Shown here one piece after another: positions 17,205 to 26,601 of a DNA stretch of 64,000 nucleotides. The translations under genes were made by a program, and so were the position numbers. Within the stretch, counting starts at the first letter, position 1, and every line of letters starts with the position of its first letter. This DNA is from Aquimonas sp044377145 (GTDB lineage Bacteria; Pseudomonadota; Gammaproteobacteria; Xanthomonadales; Xanthomonadaceae): contig NZ_JBILJQ010000001.1 in assembly GCF_044377145.1 (NCBI RefSeq), positions 1 to 64,000 of the forward strand, read 5' to 3'. Under the pieces are notes generated by a model, which searched no databases, was not told the origin of the DNA, and saw only the letters and a list, made by a program, of their open reading frames with translations.

Positions 17205-19073
17205 TCAGATCGAGAGGCCAGCCAGCTTGCGCCGACGGCCGTAGATGAGCGTGGCGATGCCGCGCGATGCAGACACCGCGCTGTACATCGAGGTAAGGAT
17301 GCCGAGGATCAGGGTGATGGCGAAACCCTTGACCGGGCCAGTGCCGAACGCGAGAAGAGCGACACCGGCCAGCATGGCGGTGATATTGGCATCGGCGATC
17401 GTTCCGGCCGCCTTGTCGTAGCCATTGGCAATGCTGTTCAAGGGGGTGTTGCCGGCACGCAGCTCTTCTCGGATACGCTCATTGATCAGCACATTGGCGT
17501 CAACCGACATGCCTACGGTCAGCGCGATTCCGGCCAAACCGGGCAAAGTCAGCGTGGCGCCAATCAGCGACATTATCGCCACCATCATCAGAAGGTTGAT
17601 GATCAGGGCGGCGTTGGTGATCATTCCGAAGGTCTTGTAATAGATCACGAAAAAGAACATCACCACCAGGAAAGAGAACGCAACCGCGGAAACACCGGCC
17701 CTGATGTTCTCCGCACCCACGCTCGGGCCGATGATGCGTTCCTCGATGATGTCCATCGGTGCCGCCAGCGAACCCGCGCGCAGCAGCAGAGCGAGCTGAT
17801 TGGCTTCTTCCGGACTGTCCAGACCGGTCGTCTGGAAAGTACTGCCGAACACGCCCTGGACAGTTGCCACCGAAATCACTTCTTCCTTGATGGTCGGGAC
17901 CAGCTCTTCCTTGCCGTTGACGACGCGGGTTTCCTGGGTGCGTTCAATGAACACCACCGCCATCGGCTTGCCGACGTTGTTGCGGGTGAACTCCAGCATG
18001 CGCTGACCACCGGCGGAATTCAGGGTGATGTCAACCTTGGGCGTACCGGACTGCGAGTCCAGGCCCGACATGGCACCCGTCAATTGGTCACCGGAAGCGA
18101 TTACGGCCTTCGCCAGTAGTACAGGTACGGGCTTGCCGTCGGCACCCAGTTCACGACGGTTGAACAGTTTGGCCTCGGGTGGCACACGGCCGGTATCGCG
18201 CGCGGCGTACGGATCACCATCGACCACCGCGCGATACTCAAGCGTTGCAGTTGCGCCGATGACACGTTTGGCGCGCGCGGTGTCCTGAACACCCGGCAGC
18301 TGCACGACCAACCGGGTGCCACCCTGGCGCTGCACGATCGATTCGGACACGCCGAGCTCGTTGATGCGGTTACGCAGAGTGACGGTGTTCTGTTCCATGG
18401 TCTGCTCAAGCACCAGGCGCAACTCGTCCTCGTTCAGGCTGCCGACAAGGCGGTTGGGGTCTGTGCCGGCACTCAACTGCAGTGCGGGCAGCAGGTTGCG
18501 GATCAACGCCCGTGCGCCATCTCGGTCTTCCGGATCGCGCAGGACGACATCAAAGCCAGTCGCCGTGCGATTGACCGCGGTGTAGGGCACCGACTCCTTG
18601 CGCAGGAGCTCCCGGATCTGGGTCAGGATCGCCTCGAAGCGCTTGTCGGTCGCGGCTTTGACGTCAACCTCCATCAGGAAGTGCACGCCACCCTGCAGAT
18701 CAAGACCGAGCACCATGGGCTCGACGTGCAGGGCATCCAGCCATGCGGGCACGGTCGAGGCCAGGTTGAGCGCGGCGAGATAGTCATCGCCCAGAATTTC
18801 GCGGAGGGCTTCTGCGGCTTTCTGCTGAACGCTGACATCGGTCAGGCGCACCATCAGCGCGGTTTCCTCGATCGCAACCGACTTGACTGCAATCCCGGCT
18901 GACTCCAGCGCCCCCGAAACCCTTTCCACAAGCGCTTGATCGATGCTTGCGCCGCGGCCTGCAGTGATCTGTACGGACGGATCCTTCGGGAACAGGTTGC
19001 CCGATGCATACAGCAACGAGAACGCAACGATGATCGCCAACAGGGCGAACTTCCAACGGGAATACTCAAGCAT
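17205..19073 (-). CDS. secD: Protein translocase subunit SecD
   Basis: A 622-residue partner of SecF in the inner membrane. The ATG at 19073 (MLEYSRWKFALL) is preferred to an in-frame TTG two codons earlier. One N-terminal helix is followed by a long periplasmic region containing LGLDLQGGVHFLMEVD. Then comes the substrate-contacting head domain, and finally five membrane segments with MSVDANVLINERIREEL near residue 510. Length is normal for gammaproteobacterial SecD. It is downstream of yajC and upstream of secF, the classical operon order. tgt lies upstream of yajC, so tgt-yajC-secD-secF may be cotranscribed. Confidence 0.97.
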   Translation of the reverse strand: MLEYSRWKFALLAIIVAFSLLYASGNLFPKDPSVQITAGRGASIDQALVERVSGALESAGIAVKSVAIEETALMVRLTDVSVQQKAAEALREILGDDYLAALNLASTVPAWLDALHVEPMVLGLDLQGGVHFLMEVDVKAATDKRFEAILTQIRELLRKESVPYTAVNRTATGFDVVLRDPEDRDGARALIRNLLPALQLSAGTDPNRLVGSLNEDELRLVLEQTMEQNTVTLRNRINELGVSESIVQRQGGTRLVVQLPGVQDTARAKRVIGATATLEYRAVVDGDPYAARDTGRVPPEAKLFNRRELGADGKPVPVLLAKAVIASGDQLTGAMSGLDSQSGTPKVDITLNSAGGQRMLEFTRNNVGKPMAVVFIERTQETRVVNGKEELVPTIKEEVISVATVQGVFGSTFQTTGLDSPEEANQLALLLRAGSLAAPMDIIEERIIGPSVGAENIRAGVSAVAFSFLVVMFFFVIYYKTFGMITNAALIINLLMMVAIMSLIGATLTLPGLAGIALTVGMSVDANVLINERIREELRAGNTPLNSIANGYDKAAGTIADANITAMLAGVALLAFGTGPVKGFAITLILGILTSMYSAVSASRGIATLIYGRRRKLAGLSI

Positions 19074-19151
19074 GGGCAACTACCCGGCAGGGTCGCGGAC
19101 GACCGGTTTTGTGAGGGAATCAGCAGCGAGCGACAGGCAATACAGTGGCAA

Positions 19152-19475
19152 TCAGGCCGACTTCAGCGTGCCCTTTGGAAGCACGACGGTCACCGCAGCG
19201 CGCTGCACCTTGACGCGAACGCCATCGGAGATCTCGACCGTGATGAAGGCATCGCTGACGTCATCGATGCGGCCGGCGATGCCGCCGGAGGTGATGACCT
19301 CATCGCCCTTGGACAGGGCCGAAACCATGTTGCGGTGTTCCTTGGCGCGCTTCATCTGCGGCCGGATAACCAGGAAAAAGAAAACGGCGAAGAAGATCGC
19401 CAGCATGATCAGCGGCGACCACGGTGAAGGCTGCTGGGCGGCCTGCGCGGCGGCGGGAGAAATCAGAAAATCCAT
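19152..19475 (-). CDS. yajC: Preprotein translocase subunit YajC
   Basis: A 107-residue membrane protein associated with SecDF. The ATG at 19475 has a GAGGT ribosome site seven bases upstream, which favours it over in-frame starts further up. A short periplasmic N-terminus leads to one membrane helix (LIMLAIFFAVFFFLVIRPQ) with the family hallmark FFLVIRPQMKRAKEH. A cytoplasmic domain follows with LSKGDEVITSGGIAGRI. It lies between tgt and secD in the usual order. Confidence 0.96.
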   Translation of the reverse strand: MDFLISPAAAQAAQQPSPWSPLIMLAIFFAVFFFLVIRPQMKRAKEHRNMVSALSKGDEVITSGGIAGRIDDVSDAFITVEISDGVRVKVQRAAVTVVLPKGTLKSA

Positions 19476-19579
19476 GCGGTTGACCTCGGTGGATGGAGAA
19501 CGCGTACGCCCGCCGCGAATGCCTGCGGTGGGCGCCAGCAAAGCGGCGGATTATGCCATGCGCCAGCACGTCGACCCGA

Positions 19580-20701
19580 TCAGTCGGCAGCAGGCGCCGT
19601 GCGGCGGCGGTAGAACTCGGCCCGGAAGGCCTCAAAACGCCCGTTCTCTATGGCGACGCGAATTTCACGCATCAAGGCCTGGTAGTGAAAAAGGTTGTGC
19701 TGGGTGGCCAGCATCGCGCCGAGGATCTCGTTGCAGCGCTCAAGATGGCGCAGATAGGCGCGGCTGAAGCCACGCGAACAGGCATAGCAGCCGCAGCCCT
19801 TTTCGATCGGTCGGGTGTCCTTCTCGTAGCGGGCGTTGCGGATCCGCACCGCGCCGTCCCAGGTGAAGTAGTGGCCGTTGCGCGCGTTGCGGGTCGGCAT
19901 CACGCAGTCGAACATGTCGATGCCGCGCGCCACCGCCTCAACGATGTCCTCGGGCCGGCCCACGCCCATCAGATAGCGCGGTCGCTCGGCAGGAAGCTGC
20001 GGGCAGGTGTGTTCGAGCATCGCGTTGCGCTCGGCCTCGGGCTCGCCCACGGCAAGGCCCCCGACCGCGTAGCCATCGAATCCGATGTTGATCAGCTCGC
20101 GCGCCGACTGCGTACGCAGCTCGTGATACACGCCTCCCTGGACGATGCCGAACAGAGCGGCATCGTTGCCCTCGTGCGCACGCTTGCTGCGCTCGGCCCA
20201 GCGCAGCGACAGCTGCATCGAATCGCGCGCCTGCTTTTCCGTCGCGGGGTACGGGGTGCACTCATCGAAGATCATCACCACGTCGGAATCCAGCACGCGC
20301 TGGATCTCCATCGACACCTCGGGGCTGAGGAACACCTTGCTGCCGTCGACCGGCGAAGCAAAGGTCACGCCCTCCTCGGTGATCTTGCGCCGATGCGCCA
20401 GAGAGAACACCTGGAAGCCGCCGGAGTCGGTGAGGATCGGCCCGTCCCAACGGGTGAATCCATGCAGGCCCTCGTGCGCGCGAATGACCTCCAGACCCGG
20501 CCGCAGATACAGGTGAAATGTGTTGCCGAGAATGATCTCGGCACCGAGCACGCGCAGGTCTTCGGGGAACATCGCCTTGACGGTGCCATAGGTGCCGACC
20601 GGCATGAAGGCAGGCGTTTCCACCGTGCCGCGTGGAAACGTGAGCCGACCGCGACGGGCGCCGCCATCGGTGCTGTGGAGCTGGAAATCTAGACGGGACA
20701 T
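19580..20701 (-). CDS. tgt: Queuine tRNA-ribosyltransferase
   Basis: A 373-residue TIM-barrel enzyme that swaps guanine-34 for preQ1 in GUN-anticodon tRNAs. The start is the ATG at 20701 (MSRLDFQLHSTDGGARRG). The open frame continues upstream only into repeat sequence. Visible features are Asp92 in TDSGGFQVFSL (proton acceptor region), GIVQGG (186-190), the nucleophile Asp265 in DMFDCVMPTRNARNG, and the zinc site C303-x-C305-xx-C308 with His335. It is next to queA, which acts later in the same pathway, with the pair separated by an inverted repeat of GGGAATC/GGGAGTC units. Confidence 0.97.
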   Translation of the reverse strand: MSRLDFQLHSTDGGARRGRLTFPRGTVETPAFMPVGTYGTVKAMFPEDLRVLGAEIILGNTFHLYLRPGLEVIRAHEGLHGFTRWDGPILTDSGGFQVFSLAHRRKITEEGVTFASPVDGSKVFLSPEVSMEIQRVLDSDVVMIFDECTPYPATEKQARDSMQLSLRWAERSKRAHEGNDAALFGIVQGGVYHELRTQSARELINIGFDGYAVGGLAVGEPEAERNAMLEHTCPQLPAERPRYLMGVGRPEDIVEAVARGIDMFDCVMPTRNARNGHYFTWDGAVRIRNARYEKDTRPIEKGCGCYACSRGFSRAYLRHLERCNEILGAMLATQHNLFHYQALMREIRVAIENGRFEAFRAEFYRRRTAPAAD

Positions 20702-20710
20702 TTGGGGGCC

Positions 20711-20863
20711 GGGAATCGGGAGTCGGGAACGGGGAATCGGTGGGAGCAGCGCACCGAAGACTGCGGCCAGCGCGCAACGCGGGCGCGAATGATCTGCCGG
20801 GGATGGCTCAGGGGTCGGAGCTGCTGCTGACGATTCCCGATTCCCGACTCCCGATTCCCGGCC
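20711..20863. repeat. Inverted pair of GGGAATC/GGGAGTC repeat arrays between tgt and queA
   Basis: Units of GGGAATC and GGGAGTC occur at 20711-20740 in one orientation and at 20831-20863 in the other, about 90 bases apart, so the transcript could fold into a long stem. The second array lies inside the queA reading frame and encodes its last residues (GPGIGSRESGIVSS). Related units occur at 27448-27468 and 27566-27596, so this is a dispersed intergenic repeat in this genome. Confidence 0.75.
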
Positions 20864-21884
20864 CTCCAGGCTCCAACAACATCGCATCGCCATACGAGAA
20901 GAACCGGTACTGTTGTTCAACCGCATAGCGATATGCGGCGAGAATGCGTTCGCGGCCGACGAAGGCGGCGACCAGCATCAGCAGGGTCGACTGCGGAAGG
21001 TGGAAGTTGGTGATCAGGGCGTCGACCGAGCGGATGCGATAGCCGGGAAAAATGAAGATGCGGGTTTCGCCGGCGAAGGGGTGGACCTCACCTTCGCGCA
21101 TCGCCGACTCCAGCGCACGCACCACGGTGGTCCCGACCGCGATCACGCGATGGCCGGCAGCGCGGGTGCGGCGCATCTGTTCGACCAGCTCTGCGCCGAC
21201 GTTCAGCCACTCGCTGTGCATGGTGTGCTCGTGCACGCTCTCGGCGCGCATGGGCTGGAAGGTGCCAGCACCCACGTGCAGGGTGATGTGGCCGAACTCG
21301 ACGCCGCGCTGGCTCAGGGCATCCAGCAGGGCCTGATCGAAGTGCAGGCCAGCCGTGGGCGCGGCTACCGCACCAACCTCGCGCGCGAACACGGTCTGAT
21401 AGCGCTCGGCGTCATCGCTGCCCGGCTCGCGCTGGATGTAGGGTGGCAACGGCAGTTTGCCGGCGCGCAGCAGCAACTTTTCCAACGTTTCGTCGCCGAG
21501 CAGGCGCAGCCGATAGAACTCACCTTCGCGCCCCAGCACTTCGAACGCACCGCCCGCATCCAGCTGGATGCGAACGCCTGCCCGCGGCGACTTGCTGACG
21601 CCCAACTGCGCGCGCGCCTCGTGGCTGGACAGCAGCCGCTCGATCAGAATCTCGACTCGCCCACCGCTGTCCTTGTGGCCGAACAGCCGCGCCGGAATCA
21701 CCCGGGTGTCGTTGAACACCAGCAGATCACCCGGCTGCAGCAGTTGCGGCAGATCGCGCACCCTACGATCCAGGTGCTGCCCGTCGGCCGAGACACACAG
21801 CAGCCGACTGGCCGAGCGCTCGGCCAGCGGCGCCTGCGCGATGAGATCGGGCGGCAGATGGAAGTCGAAATCGGATTTTTTCAC
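20808..21884 (-). CDS. queA: S-adenosylmethionine:tRNA ribosyltransferase-isomerase
   Basis: A 358-residue enzyme that transfers and isomerises the ribosyl group of SAM onto preQ1-tRNA to give epoxyqueuosine. The start is the GTG at 21884 (VKKSDFDFHLPPDLIAQ), which aligns with family N-termini. Upstream in-frame codons give no recognisable sequence. Conserved segments include PLAERSASRLL, GDLLVFNDTRVIPARL, VGAVAAPTAGLHFD, HVGAGTFQP and ITNFHLPQSTLLMLV. The normal end near SYGDAMLLEP is extended by about 20 residues encoded by a dispersed GGGAATC-type repeat. The extension is probably harmless. Confidence 0.96.
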   Translation of the reverse strand: MKKSDFDFHLPPDLIAQAPLAERSASRLLCVSADGQHLDRRVRDLPQLLQPGDLLVFNDTRVIPARLFGHKDSGGRVEILIERLLSSHEARAQLGVSKSPRAGVRIQLDAGGAFEVLGREGEFYRLRLLGDETLEKLLLRAGKLPLPPYIQREPGSDDAERYQTVFAREVGAVAAPTAGLHFDQALLDALSQRGVEFGHITLHVGAGTFQPMRAESVHEHTMHSEWLNVGAELVEQMRRTRAAGHRVIAVGTTVVRALESAMREGEVHPFAGETRIFIFPGYRIRSVDALITNFHLPQSTLLMLVAAFVGRERILAAYRYAVEQQYRFFSYGDAMLLEPGGPGIGSRESGIVSSSSDP

Positions 21885-22098
21885 GTGATGCGCTCGCGCC
21901 AGCCGGCGCACAAGAGGGCGAGCATTATCGTGTCGCCATCCCCCGGCGACAAATTCATGGCGTTTGTCGGGATGTCGGCTGAACTGCGCGACCATGACTG
22001 GAGCCAGTGCAGGTTTCCAGAGAGATGGATGTCTCCATTCGCGCAGCGGCACATCTGTTGCACCGGTTTTCGCTTCTTCCCCGCTGGAGACCGTCGTC

Positions 22099-24633
22099 AT
22101 GCGGAACAGATCGATAATCGACTTGTGGCTTCTCTGTGCGCTCCTTTGCTGGTTTCCGGTGCAGGCCGAGGCAGCACCCTCGCCGAAGGCCTACGAACCT
22201 GGTGTGCGCGTCGACGCCGCCGACACGGGTCGGGACGACTACTACGGTTGGAGCGTTGCAGCCTCTGCGGACACAATGCTGGTGGGCATGCCGTTCGAGT
22301 TCACCGGCACGACTTTGACCCCGGGCGCCGCCTACCTGCGGCGCAGGCAATCTGGCAGCTGGACGCAGGAGGCCAAGCTCGCGGCAGCGGACGGCGTCAG
22401 CTTCGACTATTTCGGCGAAGCGGTCGCCCTGGATGGGGATCTGGCCGCAGTCGCCGCTCCGTCTCATCAATCGGGTCGCGGTGCGGTCTACCTGTTCCAA
22501 CGCCAGAACGGCAGCTGGAGTCAAGTCGCCAAGCTACTGGCCAGCGACCCCACCCCGAACGCATCGTTCGGGCAGGCGCTGGCACTGAATGCCGGCACGC
22601 TGGCAGTCGGTGCGCCCGGCTACAACGGGGGGCGTGGTGCCGTCTACGTTTTCGTGGGCGCGGGCGGAAGCTGGAGTCAGCAGCAGCGAATTCAGTCCAA
22701 TGACATCTCGGCCAACGATCGCTTCGGCCAAGCGGTGGCGCTGTCCGGGCAAACCCTGCTGATTGGCGCTCCGAACAAGGCAGGCAGCGTCAGCGCGCAG
22801 GGAGTCGCCTATCTGTTCGGGCGCAGCGGGAGCACCTGGAGCCAGCAGGCGAGGCTGGCGCGCACTTCGCCTCAGGCTGGCGAAGGCTTTGGGGCCGCAG
22901 TCGCACTTGACCTGAATCTTGCGGCGGTGGGCGCGCCATACGCGCCCGCCGCCACCGGCACGGCAGGGGGCTTGGTGCAGAGCTATCTGCGCACGGGATC
23001 CACGTGGTCTCCGCTGGCTGAGCTTCGCAGCGCGCAGGGTTCGGCGTCGGCACAGTTCGGTTTTGCGCTGTCGTTGTCGGGGCAGAGACTGCTGGTGGGT
23101 TTGGCAGGCGATAGCTTCGGCGAGGGCATCCTGCAGGGCAGCCTTGAAGCCTATTTGTTCGAAAGCGGTGTGTGGGGCCTGAACCAGCGCATGGTGGCCG
23201 CCGATGCCGAGACCGAAGCCCAACTGGGCTACTCGGTCGCACAGGGTGCCGACTTCGCGGCAGCCGGGGCGCCAGGGGCCTCCCGCGCGGGCCAGGTTTA
23301 CGTGGGCGCGGCGTACGCGTTCATCAACAGGGGGACGAGCACCGCCGTTCTGCCAATCTCCGGTCAACCCATCAGGATCGGCGAAAGCTATGTCGTCGGT
23401 GCCGCAGTCAGCTCTACAGAGGTCATCCCAACGGGTACCGTGAACATACGCGATGATGCAGGCGGCAACTGCACAGCCACGCTGTCCAATGGAGCCGGGA
23501 CCTGCACACTCTTGGCGAACGCCGTCGGCTTGCGTGCGCTGTCTGCCCGCTACAACGGCGCCCCCGGAATCGCCGAGAGCTTCGCCACCGCCACCGTCCA
23601 GGTGAAGCCCGACCTGCGTATCAGCCCGGCCAGCCTGCCGGATGGCCAGATCGGGGCCGCATATGCGCAGTTTTTCAACAGCGTCGCCACCGGCGCGACC
23701 CTGCCCTTGAGCTACAGCCTCGCCTCCGGCAGCCTGCCGCCAGGGCTTTCACTTGGTAGCAATGGCAGCTTGAGCGGCACCGCCAGCAGCTTCGGGAGCT
23801 TCAGTTTCAGCGTGCGGCTGACAGACAGCAGCCCAGTGAACCTCGGCGGGCCCTTCGCCGAGACCCGCGCCTACGCGCTCACCATCCAGCCTCCGTTTCG
23901 CACTGGCCTGATCCTGGTGAATGACGCCACCAGCGCTGATCGTGGCCAGAGCGTCGCCTACGCATCGCTGCTGGATGTCGTCGAAGCGGGTGCGGCCGCA
24001 CCGAGCGGCAGCTATGTCGTGACAGCCACCCGCGGAGCGCAGGTGCTGAGCTGCAGCGCAACGGTCTCAGCAGAAGGAACGCAGTCATGCAGCATCACCT
24101 TCCCGCTACTAGCATCGGTCGGCGACTACGTGATCGCAGCGCAATTCAACTCGACCAATGCCGACTATGGCAACAGCCGCGACAGCGGCACGCATCGCCT
24201 GCTCGCGCCAGCCGACCCCGCCGTACAGGTGCAGGCGCTCGATTCGACCTTCCTGCCCGGCCAGACGCTGCGCTTCCGCATCAACATCAGCAACGGCGGG
24301 CCGGACAGCGCGTTCGCGCTGCAACTGCAGAGCAGCCTCGATTCCGCTCTTTCCAGCCTGGTCTGGACCTGCAGCGGTAGTGCTTGCCCTGCGCCTGGTG
24401 GCAGTGGAACACCGAACCTGTTGATCAGCGAACTGGCCGCCGGCGGACAGCTGAGCTTGGAACTCAGCGGCGTGGTCGGTGCCAACGCGCCCGCCAGCAT
24501 CACGCTAGCTGCCCAGCTCAACTTGCAGCCTGAAGGCTTCAGTCGCGAACTTGACTCGGGCAACAACAGCGCCTCCGCCGGCAGTTTGCCGCTACGCCTG
24601 TTTGCCGATGGCTTCGAGACTCCGGAGCCGTAG
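22099..24633 (+). CDS. Exported FG-GAP repeat protein with DUF11-like domain and LFADGFE tail
   Basis: An 844-residue protein. The ATG at 22099 begins MRNRSIIDLWLLCALLCWF with a signal peptide cut near QAEAAPS. Residues about 40-400 contain roughly seven FG-GAP/integrin-alpha-like blades (FGxAVALxGxxLxVGAP, GAVYLFxRxxxSWSQ), which should form a beta-propeller. An Ig-like domain follows, then a putative-Ig (He_PIG-like) domain (SGSLPPGLSLGSNGSLSGT, about 550-600), another Ig-like domain and a DUF11-like domain ending LDSGNNSASAG. The C-terminus is LRLFADGFETPEP, matching the IFANGFE tails of two other exported proteins here. It is divergent from queA with 214 bases between the starts, and a stable hairpin follows the stop. 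Function unknown; a surface or extracellular role is inferred. Confidence 0.85.
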   Translation: MRNRSIIDLWLLCALLCWFPVQAEAAPSPKAYEPGVRVDAADTGRDDYYGWSVAASADTMLVGMPFEFTGTTLTPGAAYLRRRQSGSWTQEAKLAAADGVSFDYFGEAVALDGDLAAVAAPSHQSGRGAVYLFQRQNGSWSQVAKLLASDPTPNASFGQALALNAGTLAVGAPGYNGGRGAVYVFVGAGGSWSQQQRIQSNDISANDRFGQAVALSGQTLLIGAPNKAGSVSAQGVAYLFGRSGSTWSQQARLARTSPQAGEGFGAAVALDLNLAAVGAPYAPAATGTAGGLVQSYLRTGSTWSPLAELRSAQGSASAQFGFALSLSGQRLLVGLAGDSFGEGILQGSLEAYLFESGVWGLNQRMVAADAETEAQLGYSVAQGADFAAAGAPGASRAGQVYVGAAYAFINRGTSTAVLPISGQPIRIGESYVVGAAVSSTEVIPTGTVNIRDDAGGNCTATLSNGAGTCTLLANAVGLRALSARYNGAPGIAESFATATVQVKPDLRISPASLPDGQIGAAYAQFFNSVATGATLPLSYSLASGSLPPGLSLGSNGSLSGTASSFGSFSFSVRLTDSSPVNLGGPFAETRAYALTIQPPFRTGLILVNDATSADRGQSVAYASLLDVVEAGAAAPSGSYVVTATRGAQVLSCSATVSAEGTQSCSITFPLLASVGDYVIAAQFNSTNADYGNSRDSGTHRLLAPADPAVQVQALDSTFLPGQTLRFRINISNGGPDSAFALQLQSSLDSALSSLVWTCSGSACPAPGGSGTPNLLISELAAGGQLSLELSGVVGANAPASITLAAQLNLQPEGFSRELDSGNNSASAGSLPLRLFADGFETPEP

Positions 24634-24635
24634 CG

Positions 24636-24682
24636 CAGGTCGCGCCGCCGTTCGTCGGCGCCGGGTCGACGAACGGCACCTG
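24636..24682 (+). terminator. Hairpin after the FG-GAP gene, possible terminator
   Basis: GCCGTTCGTCG (24647-24657) pairs exactly with CGACGAACGGC (24667-24677), and outer CAGGT/ACCTG arms extend the stem with a bulge. It begins three bases after the stop codon. There is no T tract directly after the stem, so it may protect the mRNA end or terminate only weakly. Confidence 0.45.
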
Positions 24683-25008
24683 CGGCTGCTTTCGCCACGG
24701 TCGGACGCTTCCCGCGGCGCGAGACCATTGACCAAGTCAGCGATACGTTGCAGAGACCTCGCACCCGTTCGGTGGCGGCTTCAAACGGCCCGCGGCGCGC
24801 AGGGTTCTGCTCGTCGGGTCCATGTGATCTGAGCAGAGCGCGTCGCTGCGGCGGCGCCCGCCACGCTCGCTGACGACCGTAGGACTGCAGCTGCGGGGGT
24901 TACGCCGCCGTTGTGCCGGGTGATACTATTGCCCTAAGCACTTGTTTTTATTGGGCGTTGACTGCGCCAGTCGAGCGCATCCGCCGGCACCCGGGAGGAA
25001 CCATCGAC
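24683..25008 (+). promoter_or_regulatory. Upstream region of the aminotransferase gene with a candidate promoter
   Basis: No gene was found in this stretch. A sigma-70-like promoter candidate reads TTACGC (24900-24905), 18 bases, TACTAT (24924-24929), with an AT-richer start region after it in otherwise GC-rich DNA. A clear GGGAGGAA ribosome site lies at 24993-25000, eight bases before the ATG at 25009. Confidence 0.4.
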
Positions 25009-26523
25009 ATGAATACCGCGACCCAGGCGCTTGATCGCCTCAAGACACTGCGCACCTACGGCGGAGCAGCCCGCAGCAGCGGACTCGACGACGCCACCGT
25101 GCTGCGATTCGCCACGCACGATACTGATCTGATCGAGGCCATCCACGCGGCCGCCGACGTCTTCGACACCCTGCGCGGCGGAGAGTTTGATGCGCTGCTG
25201 CGCGCCGATGAAGCCAGTCAACTGGCGGCGGTGCACGCCGACTACGTGAACTTCTACGCCGACGACGCGGTGAATCCGTATGTTGCCCTCAGCGGGCGCG
25301 GCCCCTGGGTGATTACCCTCAAGGGCGCGGTGATTCACGACTCCGGCGGCTACGGCATGCTGGGCTTCGGCCACACCCCGAAGACCGTACTGGAAGCGAT
25401 GGCGCGGCCGCAGGTGATGGCCAACATCATGACCGCCAGCCTGTCGCAGCTGCGTCTGTCGAACGCGCTGAAACGCGAAATCGGGCATCGCCGCGGCGGC
25501 TGCCCGTTCGACAAGTTCCTGTGCCTGAACTCGGGCTCGGAATCGGTCTCGCTGGCCGGTCGAATTGCCGACGTCAACACCAAGCTGCACACCGATCCGG
25601 GCGGCCGCCACGCCGGCAAGCGAGTCAAGCGTATCGCGGTCAAGGGCGCATTTCATGGGCGCACCGAGCTGCCGATGCTGTATTCGGATTCAACTCGCCC
25701 GACCTATGCCAAGCACCTCGCCAGCTGGAAGCATCACGAACCCCAGCTGATCACCATCACGCCCTACTCGGTCGAAGAACTGCGCAACGCGTTCGCTGAG
25801 GCCGAGCAGCACGGTTGGTACATCGAAGCGATGTTCCTGGAGCCGGTCATGGGTGAAGGCGATCCGGGCCGTCAGGTGACGCCGGAGTTCTACGCTGCGG
25901 CCTGCGAGCTCACGTCAGCGCACGGCACCCTCCTGCTGGTCGACTCGATCCAAGCCGGGCTGCGCGCGCATGGCGTGCTGTCGATCGTCGACTACCCCGG
26001 CTTCGAGCAGCTGCCGGCGCCTGACATGGAAACCTACTCCAAGGCACTGAATGCGGGCCAGTACCCTTTGAGCGTGCTGGCGGTGAATGCGCGGGCCGCA
26101 GGTTTGTATCGCAAGGGCGTCTACGGCAACACCATGACGACCAATCCGCGTGGCATGGATGTGGCCTGCGCGGTGCTGGATCTGCTCACGAACGAAGTGC
26201 GCGCGAACATCGTTGCCAAGGGCCGCGAGTTCGTGGAGAAGCTGGAGAAGCTCAAGGCCGAGCTGCCGGGCCTGATCACCAAGGTGCAGGGCACGGGGCT
26301 GCTGTTCTCATGCGAGCTGTCTGACAATTTCAAGTGTTACGGCACCGGCAGCACCGAGGAATACATGCGCGAGCACGGCATCGGCGTGATCCACGGCGGC
26401 GTCAATTCGCTGCGCTTTACCCCGCACTTCAATGTCACCAGCGCCGAGATCGACCTGGTGGTAGGCGCCGTGCGTACCGCCCTGCTGGAAGGCCCGCGCA
26501 AGGCAGAAGCAGTCGCCGCCTGA
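25009..26523 (+). CDS. Class III PLP-dependent aminotransferase of unknown substrate
   Basis: A 504-residue fold-type I enzyme. The ATG at 25009 follows a strong GGGAGGAA site. Class III features are visible: ITLKGAVIHDSGGYGMLGFGH, LNSGSESVSLAGRIA (cofactor phosphate region), KGAFHGRTELPMLYS, MFLEPVMGEGDPGRQ, LLLVDSIQAGLRAHG and the probable PLP lysine K345 in ETYSKALNAGQYPLS. The lysine context departs from the usual FGKGLGGGYP, and the N-terminal 75 residues look like an added helical domain. Lysine or acetylornithine aminotransferases are the nearest analogues I can name. The substrate cannot be decided from the sequence or from the neighbours. Confidence 0.85.
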   Translation: MNTATQALDRLKTLRTYGGAARSSGLDDATVLRFATHDTDLIEAIHAAADVFDTLRGGEFDALLRADEASQLAAVHADYVNFYADDAVNPYVALSGRGPWVITLKGAVIHDSGGYGMLGFGHTPKTVLEAMARPQVMANIMTASLSQLRLSNALKREIGHRRGGCPFDKFLCLNSGSESVSLAGRIADVNTKLHTDPGGRHAGKRVKRIAVKGAFHGRTELPMLYSDSTRPTYAKHLASWKHHEPQLITITPYSVEELRNAFAEAEQHGWYIEAMFLEPVMGEGDPGRQVTPEFYAAACELTSAHGTLLLVDSIQAGLRAHGVLSIVDYPGFEQLPAPDMETYSKALNAGQYPLSVLAVNARAAGLYRKGVYGNTMTTNPRGMDVACAVLDLLTNEVRANIVAKGREFVEKLEKLKAELPGLITKVQGTGLLFSCELSDNFKCYGTGSTEEYMREHGIGVIHGGVNSLRFTPHFNVTSAEIDLVVGAVRTALLEGPRKAEAVAA

Positions 26524-26548
26524 GCGCACTACACTCCTGAGCTACAAA

Positions 26549-26577
26549 GCAAACGGCCGCCGCGTGCGGCCGTTTGC
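26549..26577 (+). terminator. Terminator hairpin after the aminotransferase gene
   Basis: GCAAACGGCCGC (26549-26560) and GCGGCCGTTTGC (26566-26577) form a perfect 12-base-pair stem with a CGCGT loop, 25 bases after the stop. The downstream T content is low (TTTGC within the stem), so strength is uncertain. It also marks 26578 as an unlikely start for the next gene. Confidence 0.7.
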
Positions 26578-26601
26578 ATGTCCGTCACCGGAGAAGCACC
26601 G

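Noticed and set aside
20702..20926. Longer N-terminus for tgt.
   Set aside because: The extra 75 residues are encoded by repeat sequence and part of the queA end. The family start MSRLDF lies at 20701.
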